A stretch of DNA of 64,000 nucleotides from Paenibacillus sp. PCH8. GTDB lineage: Bacteria; Bacillota; Bacilli; Paenibacillales; Paenibacillaceae. Of this stretch, positions 16,810-26,289 are shown piece by piece. The first letter of the stretch is position 1. Each line of letters starts with the position of its first letter. The stretch covers positions 186,001 through 250,000 of the forward strand of contig NZ_PKQK01000003.1 in the NCBI RefSeq assembly GCF_002968835.1, written 5' to 3'. The translations under genes and the position numbers were made by a program. Below the pieces are notes generated by a model. It worked only from the letters and a program-made list of their open reading frames with translations, was not told where the DNA came from and did no database searches.

Positions 16810-18126
16810 ATGTTGTTTGCTAGCACCTTTGATTCGGAAACCTATTGGCGTGAAGAAGGAAGTAGCAGGTTGCCATTTATTCCTGATCCGTCAAGGTCTC
16901 GCACAGTAATGGCTATGGATGAATTGTTGGTTGCCTTATGCGGTCCGGAAGATACATTGTTGACCCGCTTTGAGATGGATGAGGCGCACAAGGCATATTT
17001 GTCGCACATCGGCTTACATTTTACACAACTTAGCGCGAATGTCCCGATACATGAACCAAATCTATTTCGGGCTCTGAGCGAAATTCCGGAGACCGACGGG
17101 CGGCTGAAGCTGTTTAACGAAATGACTCCCTTTTCGGTTCTACCTTACGTTCACGAACTTCTCAACAAGTACAACTATACGAGCAGGCTGCCTATGCTTT
17201 CAGACGTTAAACGAGTAAATTCTAAGTTGTATTCCGCCGATCTTGCCAAGAGACTGCTCGGTAGTTCCTACAGCCATCCTGTGTTGAGCGCAGATGAATT
17301 GGCTACAGTAGGGCGGGAGCTTATGGAGTTATCGAATGGGATATTGATAAAAGACCCCTTTGGTGTTGCTGGTAAAGGCAACATGCTGCTTAAAACCAAT
17401 ACATCCTTGGAGCGTATAGTCAGCTACTTGCGCAAACAAGAGCAAGTCGGTTCCTCAACGGCATTTCTTGTCGAGCCGTTCCTTGACGTGGAATATGATT
17501 TTTCCTGCCAATTTTCGATTGATGAGAGCGGATCGTACCAGATCATCGGCTTGCAACAAATCATCAACCGGCAGTTTGCTTATGTGGGATCGCAAGTGAT
17601 GCAGGAAACGAATAGCCAGACGCTTATATTGAAAGGTTATTTTGATGTCATAGAGAAGCTTGCTTCGTCCCTAAACAAGGATGGGTATTTCGGCCATGTT
17701 TGTGTTGACTCCATGATACTTAGGGACGGCACTCTTGTACCGATTGTAGAAATCAACGCTCGTCAATCTATGGGACTGATCAGTCATCGGCTCGGGCAAC
17801 GGTTGGAAAATGGGAAATACGGAACATTTACGTTCCGAGCGGTAGGCAGTCGCCATCGCTTTGATTACGGGCAGTGGTTGCGTCAACTGAATGATGACGG
17901 CATTCTATACCCTAATAATGCAGGCGAGGGCATCGTCCCACTTTCCCCGGCTTGCTTGTTTGCTGGCTATGGAGAATCGGATTACCCAAAGGCGTTAAGC
18001 GAAGGGAGTTTCATCAAGGGTAGGCTTTATTTATTTGTAATCGCGCGAGATGTGCAGGAGCATGAAAGGTTGATCAGCATGCTAAGGGAGCGTTTTGAAG
18101 CCCATGGAGGAAAGTGGTATGGATAA
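16810..18126 (+). CDS. ATP-grasp ligase
   Basis: A 438-aa enzyme. ATP-grasp features: the lysine strand ILIKDPFGVAGKGN (about 180), FLVEPFLDVEYDFSCQF (metal and substrate region) and PIVEINARQSMG with the Glu-x-Asn pair that binds Mg. Such enzymes join a carboxylate to an amine or thiol via an acyl phosphate. Next to two ACPs it recalls BtrJ, which charges BtrI with glutamate; the true substrate is unknown. It begins one base after ACP2 and its end overlaps the glycosyltransferase start. Confidence 0.83.
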   Translation: MLFASTFDSETYWREEGSSRLPFIPDPSRSRTVMAMDELLVALCGPEDTLLTRFEMDEAHKAYLSHIGLHFTQLSANVPIHEPNLFRALSEIPETDGRLKLFNEMTPFSVLPYVHELLNKYNYTSRLPMLSDVKRVNSKLYSADLAKRLLGSSYSHPVLSADELATVGRELMELSNGILIKDPFGVAGKGNMLLKTNTSLERIVSYLRKQEQVGSSTAFLVEPFLDVEYDFSCQFSIDESGSYQIIGLQQIINRQFAYVGSQVMQETNSQTLILKGYFDVIEKLASSLNKDGYFGHVCVDSMILRDGTLVPIVEINARQSMGLISHRLGQRLENGKYGTFTFRAVGSRHRFDYGQWLRQLNDDGILYPNNAGEGIVPLSPACLFAGYGESDYPKALSEGSFIKGRLYLFVIARDVQEHERLISMLRERFEAHGGKWYG

Positions 18127-19231
18127 TCATTTGAAGCCTTGTGTCACTATACTCGGATCAGGTAACTCACTAGGCGTGTACATACCTGCCGTACAGCTAG
18201 GCATTCACTTGGACCGTTCTGGCATTTTGAACGAAGTCTGTGTGCTCGAAAATGTATATATCGACGAGGTAAAGAACAAGGTGCCGACTTATCGTAAGGC
18301 CTTTCATGATAATTTCGCCATCGCCCGGAAGAGTGTGGAATTGGCTCGCGATATTACGGATTGCCTGGATCCCATCAAGGTACAGCTACTGCTGGAAGAT
18401 TGGTTCCGTGAGCGCCGGACGTCGTTCATTTCGTTGACTGGGTTCTGGATTCCGATTTTGGAACAATATGAGCGGTTTGTTGGAACTCCGCTAGAGGTCG
18501 ACATGCTCCATCTCGATACTGCGCTTTCGCCATCTTATTTGGTCTATGGATCTCGAAGCAAGCGGTATAACCACATTTGGTTTTACGATCCGGCCAAGAA
18601 GAGCTTCGAGTTACAAATTCCGATAACGGACGAGGCACCGATCCCTTTTCACCAGCGAGAAGAGAGGGTGCTGGCCCATGGTGGCGGCTGGGGAATTGGG
18701 ACTTACCCGCAGGCTGTTCGAGACCTGCTTGAAGACGGTATGAAGTTGGATGTTCTGGCTTATTTCGATGAAGATATCCAGCCTAATGCACGCATTTGCT
18801 ATTATCGAAACGACCCCTTGTGGAGTCCATGGCTGAGGAATGAACGAGGGAGATTCGGTTTTCCTCCAATTGCCCAGATTCAAGATGGAGAGAGGCCCAT
18901 TTATTTAGACAGCGAAATGGTTCACCCACTATTCGAACGAATTCGCCGATGCAAAGCCATTGTTAGTAAGCCGGGGGGCTATTCCTTAATGGAATCATTC
19001 GCTGCTGCAACACCTATGGTTTTTCTTGAGCCCTTTGGAAGGCATGAAGCTGACAATGCTGATTATTGGATTAAACAAGGATTTGGCGTGTCCTTTCTGG
19101 ATTGGAAGACGCAGGGATTCGACATCGAGATATTAGAACGGGCTCATTGTAATCTACTAAACGCCCGCGAGCATTGCAAAACTTATGGAGGTGTAAATAA
19201 TGCAGCCAAAAACGACTCGAAAATTCGATGA
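18119..19231 (+). CDS. GT-B glycosyltransferase-like protein
   Basis: A 370-aa protein. The C-terminal segment KPGGYSLMESFAAATPMVFLEPFGRHE followed by NADYWIKQGFGVSF is the nucleotide-sugar binding region of MurG/GT28-like enzymes. The N-terminal GSGNSLGVYIPAVQLGIHL is the glycine loop of the acceptor domain. ATG 18119 follows GGAGG at 8 bases, inside the end of the ATP-grasp gene. It likely moves a sugar from a UDP- or dTDP-sugar onto the cluster's core; donor and acceptor are unknown. It overlaps the radical SAM gene by 32 bp. Confidence 0.72.
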   Translation: MDNHLKPCVTILGSGNSLGVYIPAVQLGIHLDRSGILNEVCVLENVYIDEVKNKVPTYRKAFHDNFAIARKSVELARDITDCLDPIKVQLLLEDWFRERRTSFISLTGFWIPILEQYERFVGTPLEVDMLHLDTALSPSYLVYGSRSKRYNHIWFYDPAKKSFELQIPITDEAPIPFHQREERVLAHGGGWGIGTYPQAVRDLLEDGMKLDVLAYFDEDIQPNARICYYRNDPLWSPWLRNERGRFGFPPIAQIQDGERPIYLDSEMVHPLFERIRRCKAIVSKPGGYSLMESFAAATPMVFLEPFGRHEADNADYWIKQGFGVSFLDWKTQGFDIEILERAHCNLLNAREHCKTYGGVNNAAKNDSKIR

Positions 19232-20369
19232 ACGTGTGTTTAACGATTTGAAGCGTACAATTATGAATATGTCCAGGGTCAGTCGGCTTCGAGCTACCGA
19301 TAGTCGCTATGCAATGGATATCCCAGAAGATATCGGGATCAAGCTAAACAACGGGTGCAACTTGCGCTGCAAGCATTGCTATGAGTGGAACACGGATGGT
19401 TTTCACTGGGACATGTCTAAAGAGGAGCAAGGTAAAGAAATCGATGTCGCGTTAGTCGATAAGCTCCTTGCCTTTACACATGAGAAGAAGTCGAAAGTCT
19501 ATCTTTGGGGCGGAGAGCCATTGTACCATAGCAAGTTCGATCAAATTGCGAGTCTGCTAGAACACGATCAGCGGACGACGACGATTTGTACAAACGCAAT
19601 TCTTCTGGAGGAAAAGTTAGATTCATTACTCAAGATCGGCGATGGGCTCGTCGTTTTAGCAAGTCTGGAGGGATTCGAGACTGAGAACGACGCAATTCGG
19701 GGCAGAGGAACCTACAAAAAGGTAGTTCGTGCCATAGAACGTCTCCTGGAGTTGCAACGGCAGGGCATTTTTAAGGGCAGAGTGTCCGTCAGCTTGACGA
19801 TGAATGATCTGATGATTCCAAAAATGTTTGATTTTATGAAGTTTTTCGAGGAGATGGGCGTGGATTCGGTTTACTTTGTATATCCGTGGTATATCGCACC
19901 CGAGTCTGCTCAGGAGATGGACAATTTCTTCATCAAAGAGTTTGATTGGTTGGATCCAATCCGTCAGGGCAGCTGCAGTTGGCATTCATTCACTTATCGC
20001 CTTTCTGGCGACAAGGTGGGTGCACTTAAGGAGGAGGTTCGTCGTGTCTCTGAGCACACATGGGGAAGCAGAGTTCGGTTTATGCCCGCATTGGAGCAAG
20101 ACGAGATAGAAGATTTTGTCACTGGCGTGCAGAGAACCGGGATGAAGCGGAAGGAATGCTTGGCGATCTCTACACGAATGGATGTTTTGCCAAGCGGAAG
20201 CGTCACTCCGTGCAAGTTCTTTCCCGAGATGGCAGTCGGCAACATCCGTGATGTGGATGTGAAGGAGGTTTGGCATGGAGAAAATTTCGCCAAACACCGA
20301 GAGGTATTAGCCTGCGGACTGATGCCGGTTTGTTCCCGATGCGGGTTACTTTATCATTATGGCCGTTAA
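19200..20369 (+). CDS. Radical SAM/SPASM enzyme
   Basis: A 389-aa enzyme. The SAM cluster motif is CNLRCKHCY (about 54-62). YLWGGEPLY is the GGEP-type SAM-binding segment. The C-terminal SPASM/twitch region has Cys in KECLAI, TPCKFF, LACGLM, PVCSRC, enough for at least one auxiliary [4Fe-4S] cluster. SPASM enzymes modify peptides or oxidise alcohols; BtrN of butirosin belongs to the second type. No precursor peptide gene is adjacent, which favours a small-molecule substrate. It starts inside the previous gene. Confidence 0.87.
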   Translation: MQPKTTRKFDERVFNDLKRTIMNMSRVSRLRATDSRYAMDIPEDIGIKLNNGCNLRCKHCYEWNTDGFHWDMSKEEQGKEIDVALVDKLLAFTHEKKSKVYLWGGEPLYHSKFDQIASLLEHDQRTTTICTNAILLEEKLDSLLKIGDGLVVLASLEGFETENDAIRGRGTYKKVVRAIERLLELQRQGIFKGRVSVSLTMNDLMIPKMFDFMKFFEEMGVDSVYFVYPWYIAPESAQEMDNFFIKEFDWLDPIRQGSCSWHSFTYRLSGDKVGALKEEVRRVSEHTWGSRVRFMPALEQDEIEDFVTGVQRTGMKRKECLAISTRMDVLPSGSVTPCKFFPEMAVGNIRDVDVKEVWHGENFAKHREVLACGLMPVCSRCGLLYHYGR

Positions 20370-20420
20370 ACGTAATCGGCCACCTTCTAAGTCCATTTTA
20401 TATGTTGAGGGGGAGCGCAA

Positions 20421-21410
20421 TTGACAGCGATCCAGGTGGTGCAGTTAGCTAAAAACTTCACCTATTACACAAAAGAGGTAGGAATGCTTCATTCCATTAA
20501 AAACCTTTTTTATCGAAAAAGTTTGACTAAAGAAGCGGTGAAGAACATCTCCTTTTCGATTGAAGAGGGGGAGATGGTTGCTTTCCTTGGACCTAACGGG
20601 GCAGGCAAAACGACGACACTGAAAATGCTCTCTGGCATTTTGCATCCAACTAGTGGCGAGCTTACCGTATTGGGCTACAAGCCTTATGAGCGAAATAAGG
20701 AATTTAAGAAGCAGTTCGCTATTGTAATGGGGCAGAAGAGTCAACTATGGGTTGACTTGCCCGCAGCAGAATCCATTTTGTTAAACAAATATATCTATCA
20801 GGTTGACGATCAGCACTACAAACAAACACTAAATGAACTGATTGAACTGTTGGATGTCAAGCACATTATGAATGTCCAAGTAAGGCGTTTATCGCTTGGA
20901 GAGCGGATGAAGATGGAGCTCCTTGCGGCGCTTATTCATAAACCGAAGCTGCTTTTCCTGGATGAGCCGACGATCGGGCTCGATATTGTTACTCAGAGAA
21001 AGGTGCGGGAGTTCTTGAAGTTTTACAATGAACAGCATAGGACAACGATTATTTTGACAAGTCATTACATGAAGGATATCGAGGATCTGTGCAAGCGGAC
21101 AATTATCATCAATGATGGCAGGCTCGTCTTTGACGGGGATCTGAAGCGAATCGACGATGTCTTAAACGACACGAAAATCATACATTTGAAATTTAAGCAA
21201 CACGTATCGACTGGACAGCTTGAGGTATACGGGAAGGTGCGCCAAGCGGACGGATTTCAGGCCACGCTAGAGATAAGTAAAGAACGTATTAGCATGGCTT
21301 CCAGGGATTTGCTTGCACACTACCCGGTTGAAGATATTACGATCGAAGATATTCCCATTGAGGAAGTCGTTGTATCCTTGTATCAGCGGGATCATAGGGT
21401 ATCCGGATGA
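20421..21410 (+). CDS. ABC exporter ATPase
   Basis: A 329-aa ATPase. Walker A GPNGAGKTTTLK, Q-loop MGQKSQLW, signature LSLGERMK, Walker B LLFLDEPTIGLD, switch TSHYMKD. It has a long N-terminal extension before Walker A and a C-terminal regulatory extension, as in NatA-like and antibiotic-export ATPases. TTG 20421 follows GAGGGGG. It is coupled by ATGA overlap to the permease. It probably exports the cluster's product and may give self-resistance. Confidence 0.9.
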   Translation: MTAIQVVQLAKNFTYYTKEVGMLHSIKNLFYRKSLTKEAVKNISFSIEEGEMVAFLGPNGAGKTTTLKMLSGILHPTSGELTVLGYKPYERNKEFKKQFAIVMGQKSQLWVDLPAAESILLNKYIYQVDDQHYKQTLNELIELLDVKHIMNVQVRRLSLGERMKMELLAALIHKPKLLFLDEPTIGLDIVTQRKVREFLKFYNEQHRTTIILTSHYMKDIEDLCKRTIIINDGRLVFDGDLKRIDDVLNDTKIIHLKFKQHVSTGQLEVYGKVRQADGFQATLEISKERISMASRDLLAHYPVEDITIEDIPIEEVVVSLYQRDHRVSG

Positions 21411-22222
21411 GTGCCTTTCCCAAATACGTGCGTGTGTTCCAGTTGGGCGTTCAGTCTTCGCTCGAATATCGACTTGACTTTCTCTTTTCCTTAATCAGTG
21501 CATTCTTTCCAATTCTGATTCAATATTATATTTGGTCGGCGGTCTATGGAAGATCGGATTCGTCGGAATTTTTCGGATACACCTACGGCCAAATGATTTT
21601 ATACACCATAACAGCAGCCATCGTAACGAAAATTGTGACAACGGATATAGGACAAAACGTGGCCACCGAGATCAAGGATGGTGGATTGAATAAATATTTG
21701 GTTCAACCTGTCAGTTTTTTCGCTCTGAAGCTGTTCACGATGCTGGGGCAAAAGATTTTCTTTTTTTCAGTCATGCTATGTATCTTGCTGTTTACACTTT
21801 TTTACTTGACCGGAACTTATGATATACAGATTCCATTGATACACATTCTACTATTTATGGTGTCGATGGTTATGTCTTTGTTGTTAAACTTTCTCATCTC
21901 CTATACGCTCGCCGCTGTTGCCTTTATGCTGTCGGAAATCTCATATTTTTTTGAAATGACCGGCTTATTTGTCATCATTTTAAGTGGAGGCGTTTTTCCG
22001 ATCGAGGTGTTTGGTAAGACCATAAATACGATTCTAGATTACTTGCCATTCAAATATACGATCCATTTTCCTGCTAATGTTATAAACGGCAGATTGTCCA
22101 TGGACGAGGCAGTACAAGGCATTGGGATGCAGTTCTTCTGGATGATCGCGCTGGTGGCCTTTTCACGGCTCGTATGGCGCGCTGGAATGAAGAAGTATCT
22201 CGGATTGGGGGCTGACCAGTGA
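21407..22222 (+). CDS. ABC-2 type permease subunit 1
   Basis: A 271-aa membrane protein with about six hydrophobic helices (for example FLFSLISAFFPILIQYYIW and FSVMLCILLFTLFYLTG). ABC-2/DUF990-like signature: TEIKDGGLNKYLVQPVSFFALKL, where the family has rsG.l...L.kPv. Start overlaps the ATPase stop and its end overlaps subunit 2, both by 4 bp. Confidence 0.87.
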   Translation: MSAFPKYVRVFQLGVQSSLEYRLDFLFSLISAFFPILIQYYIWSAVYGRSDSSEFFGYTYGQMILYTITAAIVTKIVTTDIGQNVATEIKDGGLNKYLVQPVSFFALKLFTMLGQKIFFFSVMLCILLFTLFYLTGTYDIQIPLIHILLFMVSMVMSLLLNFLISYTLAAVAFMLSEISYFFEMTGLFVIILSGGVFPIEVFGKTINTILDYLPFKYTIHFPANVINGRLSMDEAVQGIGMQFFWMIALVAFSRLVWRAGMKKYLGLGADQ

Positions 22223-23031
22223 CAAGATGGCTGGGGACGTTTCGAAATTATCTGATGATTTACTCTTTGTTCATTAAGAACTGCTTTATTGCTCAAATGG
22301 AATACCGGACGAACTTCATACTCGGGATTGCCGTGGAGATTGCTTACTTATTTTCGAAGCTGCTTTACGTCGTCGTAGTCTATGAGACGGACTTACATAT
22401 CGGTTCAATCACGCCTGATGGTATCTTGATGTTTGTTGGCACATACACAATTATGACAGGGCTCTATTCCGGTTTGTTTTTTCCTAATTTCGTCCGGGTA
22501 TCCGAGTATATACGCAGCGGGACGTTGGATCTGCTTATGGTTAAGCCAATTTCACTACAGTTTTTGGTTTCGCTGCGCTATATCGATCTTGGGATGCCCA
22601 TTCCGAATTTCATCGCGGGTGGAACGATGGTTGTGATTAGTTGGAATGCATTAAATATCCCGGTAACCGCATGGAATTTGTTCTCATTTTCATTTTACTT
22701 GGGGACAGCGTTGATCATTACTTACTGCCTCATGTTTATCCCAGCCTTATTATCCTTCTGGCTTGTTAATACGGGAGGGCTGGCCGGGATATTCTATTCC
22801 ATCTGGGATGCCAACAATATGCCAATGCCGATCTATTCACGTTTTATCCAACGAATCGGCGTGTATGTATTGCCTTTTCTCGTCATTACAAATTTTGCCC
22901 CTATGATGGTGATGAATCAGTTGACCCCTGCTTTGGCGGTATGGGGCGCTATCGTACCAATCGTGCTCCTTGTAATCGTTCGCTTCGTTTGGAGTCGGGC
23001 AATACGTAGTTATAACAGTGCAAGCGGATAA
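22219..23031 (+). CDS. ABC-2 type permease subunit 2
   Basis: A 270-aa membrane protein of the same family as the previous one: SEYIRSGTLDLLMVKPISLQFL matches its R-x-G-xL-x-L-xx-KP motif. About six helices. The two permeases and the ATPase form one heteromeric exporter. Translation is coupled (ATGA-like overlap). Confidence 0.87.
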   Translation: MTRWLGTFRNYLMIYSLFIKNCFIAQMEYRTNFILGIAVEIAYLFSKLLYVVVVYETDLHIGSITPDGILMFVGTYTIMTGLYSGLFFPNFVRVSEYIRSGTLDLLMVKPISLQFLVSLRYIDLGMPIPNFIAGGTMVVISWNALNIPVTAWNLFSFSFYLGTALIITYCLMFIPALLSFWLVNTGGLAGIFYSIWDANNMPMPIYSRFIQRIGVYVLPFLVITNFAPMMVMNQLTPALAVWGAIVPIVLLVIVRFVWSRAIRSYNSASG

Positions 23032-23067
23032 AGGCTGACAACTTCAATTAAGTTAAGGAGGAATGAC

Positions 23068-24018
23068 ATGCATATGGTTCGTTGGCCGGTAACCGGCATC
23101 GTTTTAGTATGTCCCTCTTGCAAGTCAGAACTGGAAGAAGCGGATCAGAAGTTGCTGTGCCTGGACTGTACGGTCAGTTACTCCATAGAGGATGGCGGTG
23201 TTCCATTCATGCTGGGTGAACTGCAGGGACATGACAGCAGGGATACTGCTGCCTTAAAGAAGAATGTCATAAATATGTTTACTGCCTACAATCAATCTCT
23301 GGACGAGAGTGGTTTGTCCCGTTTCTCGACATTCATTAATTGGGGGTTCGCTACGAATAGCAGTCAGACTTCAGCTAGTGTCAATCGAAACTCTATCCGG
23401 CTACTGCAGGAATGTTTGGATGGTCTAAATCTCGAGGATGCGAACGTCTTGGAGGTAGCCTGTGGCAGGGGCGGAAGCGTAAGAGAGCTTTGTCGAAGCT
23501 ACGGTCTGAAAAGCGTCGTTGGCTTAGATCTAACCGAAGCCAATATCGCATTTTGCCAATTAAATAACCGTTTCCCCAATGCTTATTTTTGTATTGGGGA
23601 CGCTGAGAGGCTTCCTATCGGTTCGTTGTGTTGTGATATTGTCCTGAACATGGAAGCATCTGATCTATATCCCTCGATTAAGTCATTCTATGACGAGGTT
23701 TTCCGGGTGCTGAAGCCTGGTGGAATTTTCGTTTATGCCGACGATTTACCAACCTGGAAGTTTGACGACGGTGAACGATATTTGCATGAACTGGGCTTCG
23801 AGCTGCTTATGTCACGCGATATCACGGGTGAAGTTTTGCTTTCAAGTGATCAGGTTCAAAAGAATCGCATAGCCGCTTTTGGATCTGAAGATCAGATGAA
23901 CACTGCGATTTGGCACACAATGGGTGTGCCAGGCACGCCCCTGTACGATGAAATGAAAAGCGGGGAACGTCAGTACAAGATCATGCATTTCCGAAAGCAG
24001 GCTCATCACAATGTGTAA
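23068..24018 (+). CDS. SAM methyltransferase with N-terminal zinc ribbon
   Basis: A 316-aa protein. A Trm112-like ribbon (CPSCKSELEE ... LCLDCTVSYSIEDGGVPFML, two CxxC pairs) is followed by a class I methyltransferase: VLEVACGRGGSVREL (SAM loop), VVGLDLTEANI, LPIGSLCCDIVLNMEA and FRVLKPGGIFVYADD. AAGGAGGAATGAC precedes ATG 23068. It may O- or N-methylate the product. It overlaps the ketosynthase-like gene by 8 bp. Confidence 0.82.
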   Translation: MHMVRWPVTGIVLVCPSCKSELEEADQKLLCLDCTVSYSIEDGGVPFMLGELQGHDSRDTAALKKNVINMFTAYNQSLDESGLSRFSTFINWGFATNSSQTSASVNRNSIRLLQECLDGLNLEDANVLEVACGRGGSVRELCRSYGLKSVVGLDLTEANIAFCQLNNRFPNAYFCIGDAERLPIGSLCCDIVLNMEASDLYPSIKSFYDEVFRVLKPGGIFVYADDLPTWKFDDGERYLHELGFELLMSRDITGEVLLSSDQVQKNRIAAFGSEDQMNTAIWHTMGVPGTPLYDEMKSGERQYKIMHFRKQAHHNV

Positions 24019-24976
24019 CGTAACGATCGTCGATTATTCCGTCTATCTACCAGAGTCACGTATCCATGTAAAGGAAGCGATTCAGCAGGTGAAGGCTGAC
24101 GGCGTAGATTTCCAAACTAGCGATTCGGAATACTTAAACAAAGGCTTTGAGCTGGTTCCCATAGAAGAGGAACTTGATTTGGAACAGATGATTGCCACTG
24201 TGTGTAGACCAATTCTACGCCGGGCGTTGCAAATGAATGTGCAGATCGCGGCGGTTATATTTGCTAGTGTAACGAATAATGAAAACGAGGAACGGAATCT
24301 TTTTGATAACCTAGCAGATGAATTCGCCCTTGAGGCAGTTCCATTTATCCCTTTGGAGGAATATGCTTGTTCCACCATGCATTTATCGTTATGCCTGGCT
24401 TCGAACTACTTCATGCTCCCATGTCAGCAAGGTGAAGGGATATTGTTCATCACTGCCGACAGAGCTAAGAATTCTTATGAACGAAGCGATACATTCATGT
24501 TGTTTGGTGATGGTGCGAGTGCTGCTTTATATATGAGAGGGCAACGCGAAGGACAGCAGACACTTGCTTCGGTGATGAGAGTCGACGGCCTCGTATACGA
24601 TCTGGCTCCAAATCGTATCCAATTATATTACTCTACGTTTTATTTAGGGGTTAGACAGGCAGTAAGGGCAACATTAAACGAGTCAGGTATGCACATTGCT
24701 CAGATCGCCTTGGTCTTTTGCACTAATTTAGGGACACACGTATGGAGTATGTTGGCTACAGTGCTGAAGGTACCCTTGGAACGCTTCTACAATCTAACCC
24801 TTGCCCAAGACGGTCATATTCACAACACCGATATCCTAAATAATATTGACCACGCAATCCGTACAGGCTTATTAAAGCCTGACTACTTTTATATGACGAT
24901 TTCCGTTGGCTTCGGTGGCTATTACGGTTGTGCTATTCATCGGTATGTCAAGGAGGTAAACGAGCTATGTATTTGA
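24011..24976 (+). CDS. Ketoacyl-ACP synthase III-like protein
   Basis: A 321-aa thiolase-fold protein. The nucleophile Cys lies in EEYACSTMHLSLCLAS. GILFITADRAKNSY and FGDGASAALYM are usual KAS III segments. Later His and Asn candidates are in NLGTHVW and DGHIHNTDILNN, and the end has VGFGGYYGCAIHRY. So the Cys/His/Asn set may be complete. Members condense acyl groups on ACPs or form esters and amides (CerJ-like acyltransferases). It could use either ACP of this cluster. It is shorter and more diverged than FabH, so a non-fatty-acid role is likely. Confidence 0.75.
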   Translation: MCNVTIVDYSVYLPESRIHVKEAIQQVKADGVDFQTSDSEYLNKGFELVPIEEELDLEQMIATVCRPILRRALQMNVQIAAVIFASVTNNENEERNLFDNLADEFALEAVPFIPLEEYACSTMHLSLCLASNYFMLPCQQGEGILFITADRAKNSYERSDTFMLFGDGASAALYMRGQREGQQTLASVMRVDGLVYDLAPNRIQLYYSTFYLGVRQAVRATLNESGMHIAQIALVFCTNLGTHVWSMLATVLKVPLERFYNLTLAQDGHIHNTDILNNIDHAIRTGLLKPDYFYMTISVGFGGYYGCAIHRYVKEVNELCI

Positions 24977-25545
24977 CAATTCATCACGCAGAGGCTGCTG
25001 TAGGCGTAGAAATGCCATGGGTTCGGATAACCGATTTAATCGAAAAGAATAGGCATTGGACCGAAGGAATTGACTTGCTCTGTTACTGTCATCAGACGGA
25101 CTTTGAAACGGGTGTTCATGGCTGTGCTAAATTGAGACAAGAACTAGGACTAAGTGAGGTTATGCCCATTTCCGTTGGGCAGTCGGGTAGCCTTTCTCTC
25201 GCTAATGCAATAACAATATTAGACTGGATGTTCAGTAGTGGTACAAAAAATCATGCTCTTTGCGTCATTGCTGACTCATTCATTCTGGATCATATGGAAA
25301 AACAAGGGAGTTACTTGAGTATGACCGCACTGATCGGTGTATCGACTACGACCGGTGATTATCGTGTTGAAAGCTGCCGTAAGCTTCCGGGCACTCGTGC
25401 TAGAGTCGGAGCGAAAAGTGCAGTTGAATCAATTCTAAAGCTTGAACTTCACCAATCTGAGTTTACAAATGATCAGGAGCTGGAAGTCGTCACGTTTGAT
25501 GCTGGAGTCTTCGGCACAAGCCAACTGAAGTTGAGACGAACATAA
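24967..25545 (+). CDS. Truncated, probably inactive KAS III-like partner
   Basis: A 192-aa protein matching only the N-terminal half of a thiolase fold: IDLLCYCHQTDFETGVHGCAKL, then MPISVGQSGSLSLANAITILDWM, where the nucleophile Cys expected before the buried helix is replaced (SGS). ALCVIADSFI follows. ATG 24967 follows AAGGAGGT and overlaps the previous stop. A catalytically dead half-size ketosynthase next to an active-looking one suggests a heterodimer or chain-length-factor-like role, which is inference. It is the last gene of the cluster. Confidence 0.6.
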   Translation: MYLTIHHAEAAVGVEMPWVRITDLIEKNRHWTEGIDLLCYCHQTDFETGVHGCAKLRQELGLSEVMPISVGQSGSLSLANAITILDWMFSSGTKNHALCVIADSFILDHMEKQGSYLSMTALIGVSTTTGDYRVESCRKLPGTRARVGAKSAVESILKLELHQSEFTNDQELEVVTFDAGVFGTSQLKLRRT

Positions 25546-25654
25546 TTCTCTTCAAGTGCTTGAGCAGAAAAAAATCAACCAATATGGTGGTTTGCAAAAA
25601 AACGATGGAACATTACAAAATAAACGAAATCAGATTAGTGAGAAAAGGGGTAAG

Positions 25655-25838
25655 GTGAAGATAGGAGATGTCTTCGCAATAAGACTTGATCAGGGTCGTT
25701 ATTGTTATGCCCGAGTTGTTTCTGAAGGAAGGATTTGATGGGTTGTGGTACTCTGAACTATTTAACGTGGGGAACATAGACGCTGATATGAAAGAAAGAA
25801 TTTCTGAACGAATGACTGAGTTGATCAATAAAGTGTAG
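25655..25838 (+). pseudogene. Imm26-type immunity gene remnant
   Basis: GTG 25655 starts VKIGDVFAIRLDQGRYCYARVV, which matches the front of the intact Imm26 protein at 47153 (KLGDIYAIPLPNGKFAFGR). A TGA follows. A later frame (FDGLWYSELFNVGNI ... LINKV) looks like the C-terminal end, so most of the middle is lost. Confidence 0.6.
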
Positions 25839-25953
25839 GTTAACATCCCAGGTAGGTATCTAATATCTAATAGGGGACTATAATATGGATATTATGATTA
25901 TTTTTAGCATTGCCATCATTTCAGGAATTAGCTAAGCATGAGTCAAAAAGCAA

Positions 25954-25986
25954 AAGATCGGTTATTAATGAACCGATCTTTTTTTG
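25954..25986 (+). terminator. Rho-independent terminator
   Basis: Perfect arms AAGATCGGTT (25954-25963) and AACCGATCTT (25971-25980) plus six further T. It likely ends the cluster/remnant transcript. From 25987 to 26289 no gene is seen. Confidence 0.85.
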
Positions 25987-26289
25987 TTCTTCTATATATA
26001 GAATCTCTTTTGCGAGTGCTCCTAAAAATCCTGTAAAACTCGCCCAGAAGATAAGCGTCAGCAGCATCATTCATATTTCGAAACCAATTGGAAATGACGA
26101 CAGGGTTTGGTAGTGCACAGTTTGCGTCGAATTGACAGTCTCTCGACTGCAAACATTATCCTATGCCTGCTTGGTTCAGAGAGATCTAAGCAGGGAGTCG
26201 AGCCAGATCAGATTCGGGGGAGTTACCTTTCTGTTCAGATCATATACAGATATGATTTACATACGTTTACAATTTAATTTGGTTTATTA

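Noticed and set aside
19200..20369. RiPP-modifying role for the radical SAM/SPASM enzyme
   Set aside because: No small precursor gene or RRE-type protein lies beside it; ACPs and a glycosyltransferase fit a small-molecule role better, though this is not excluded.
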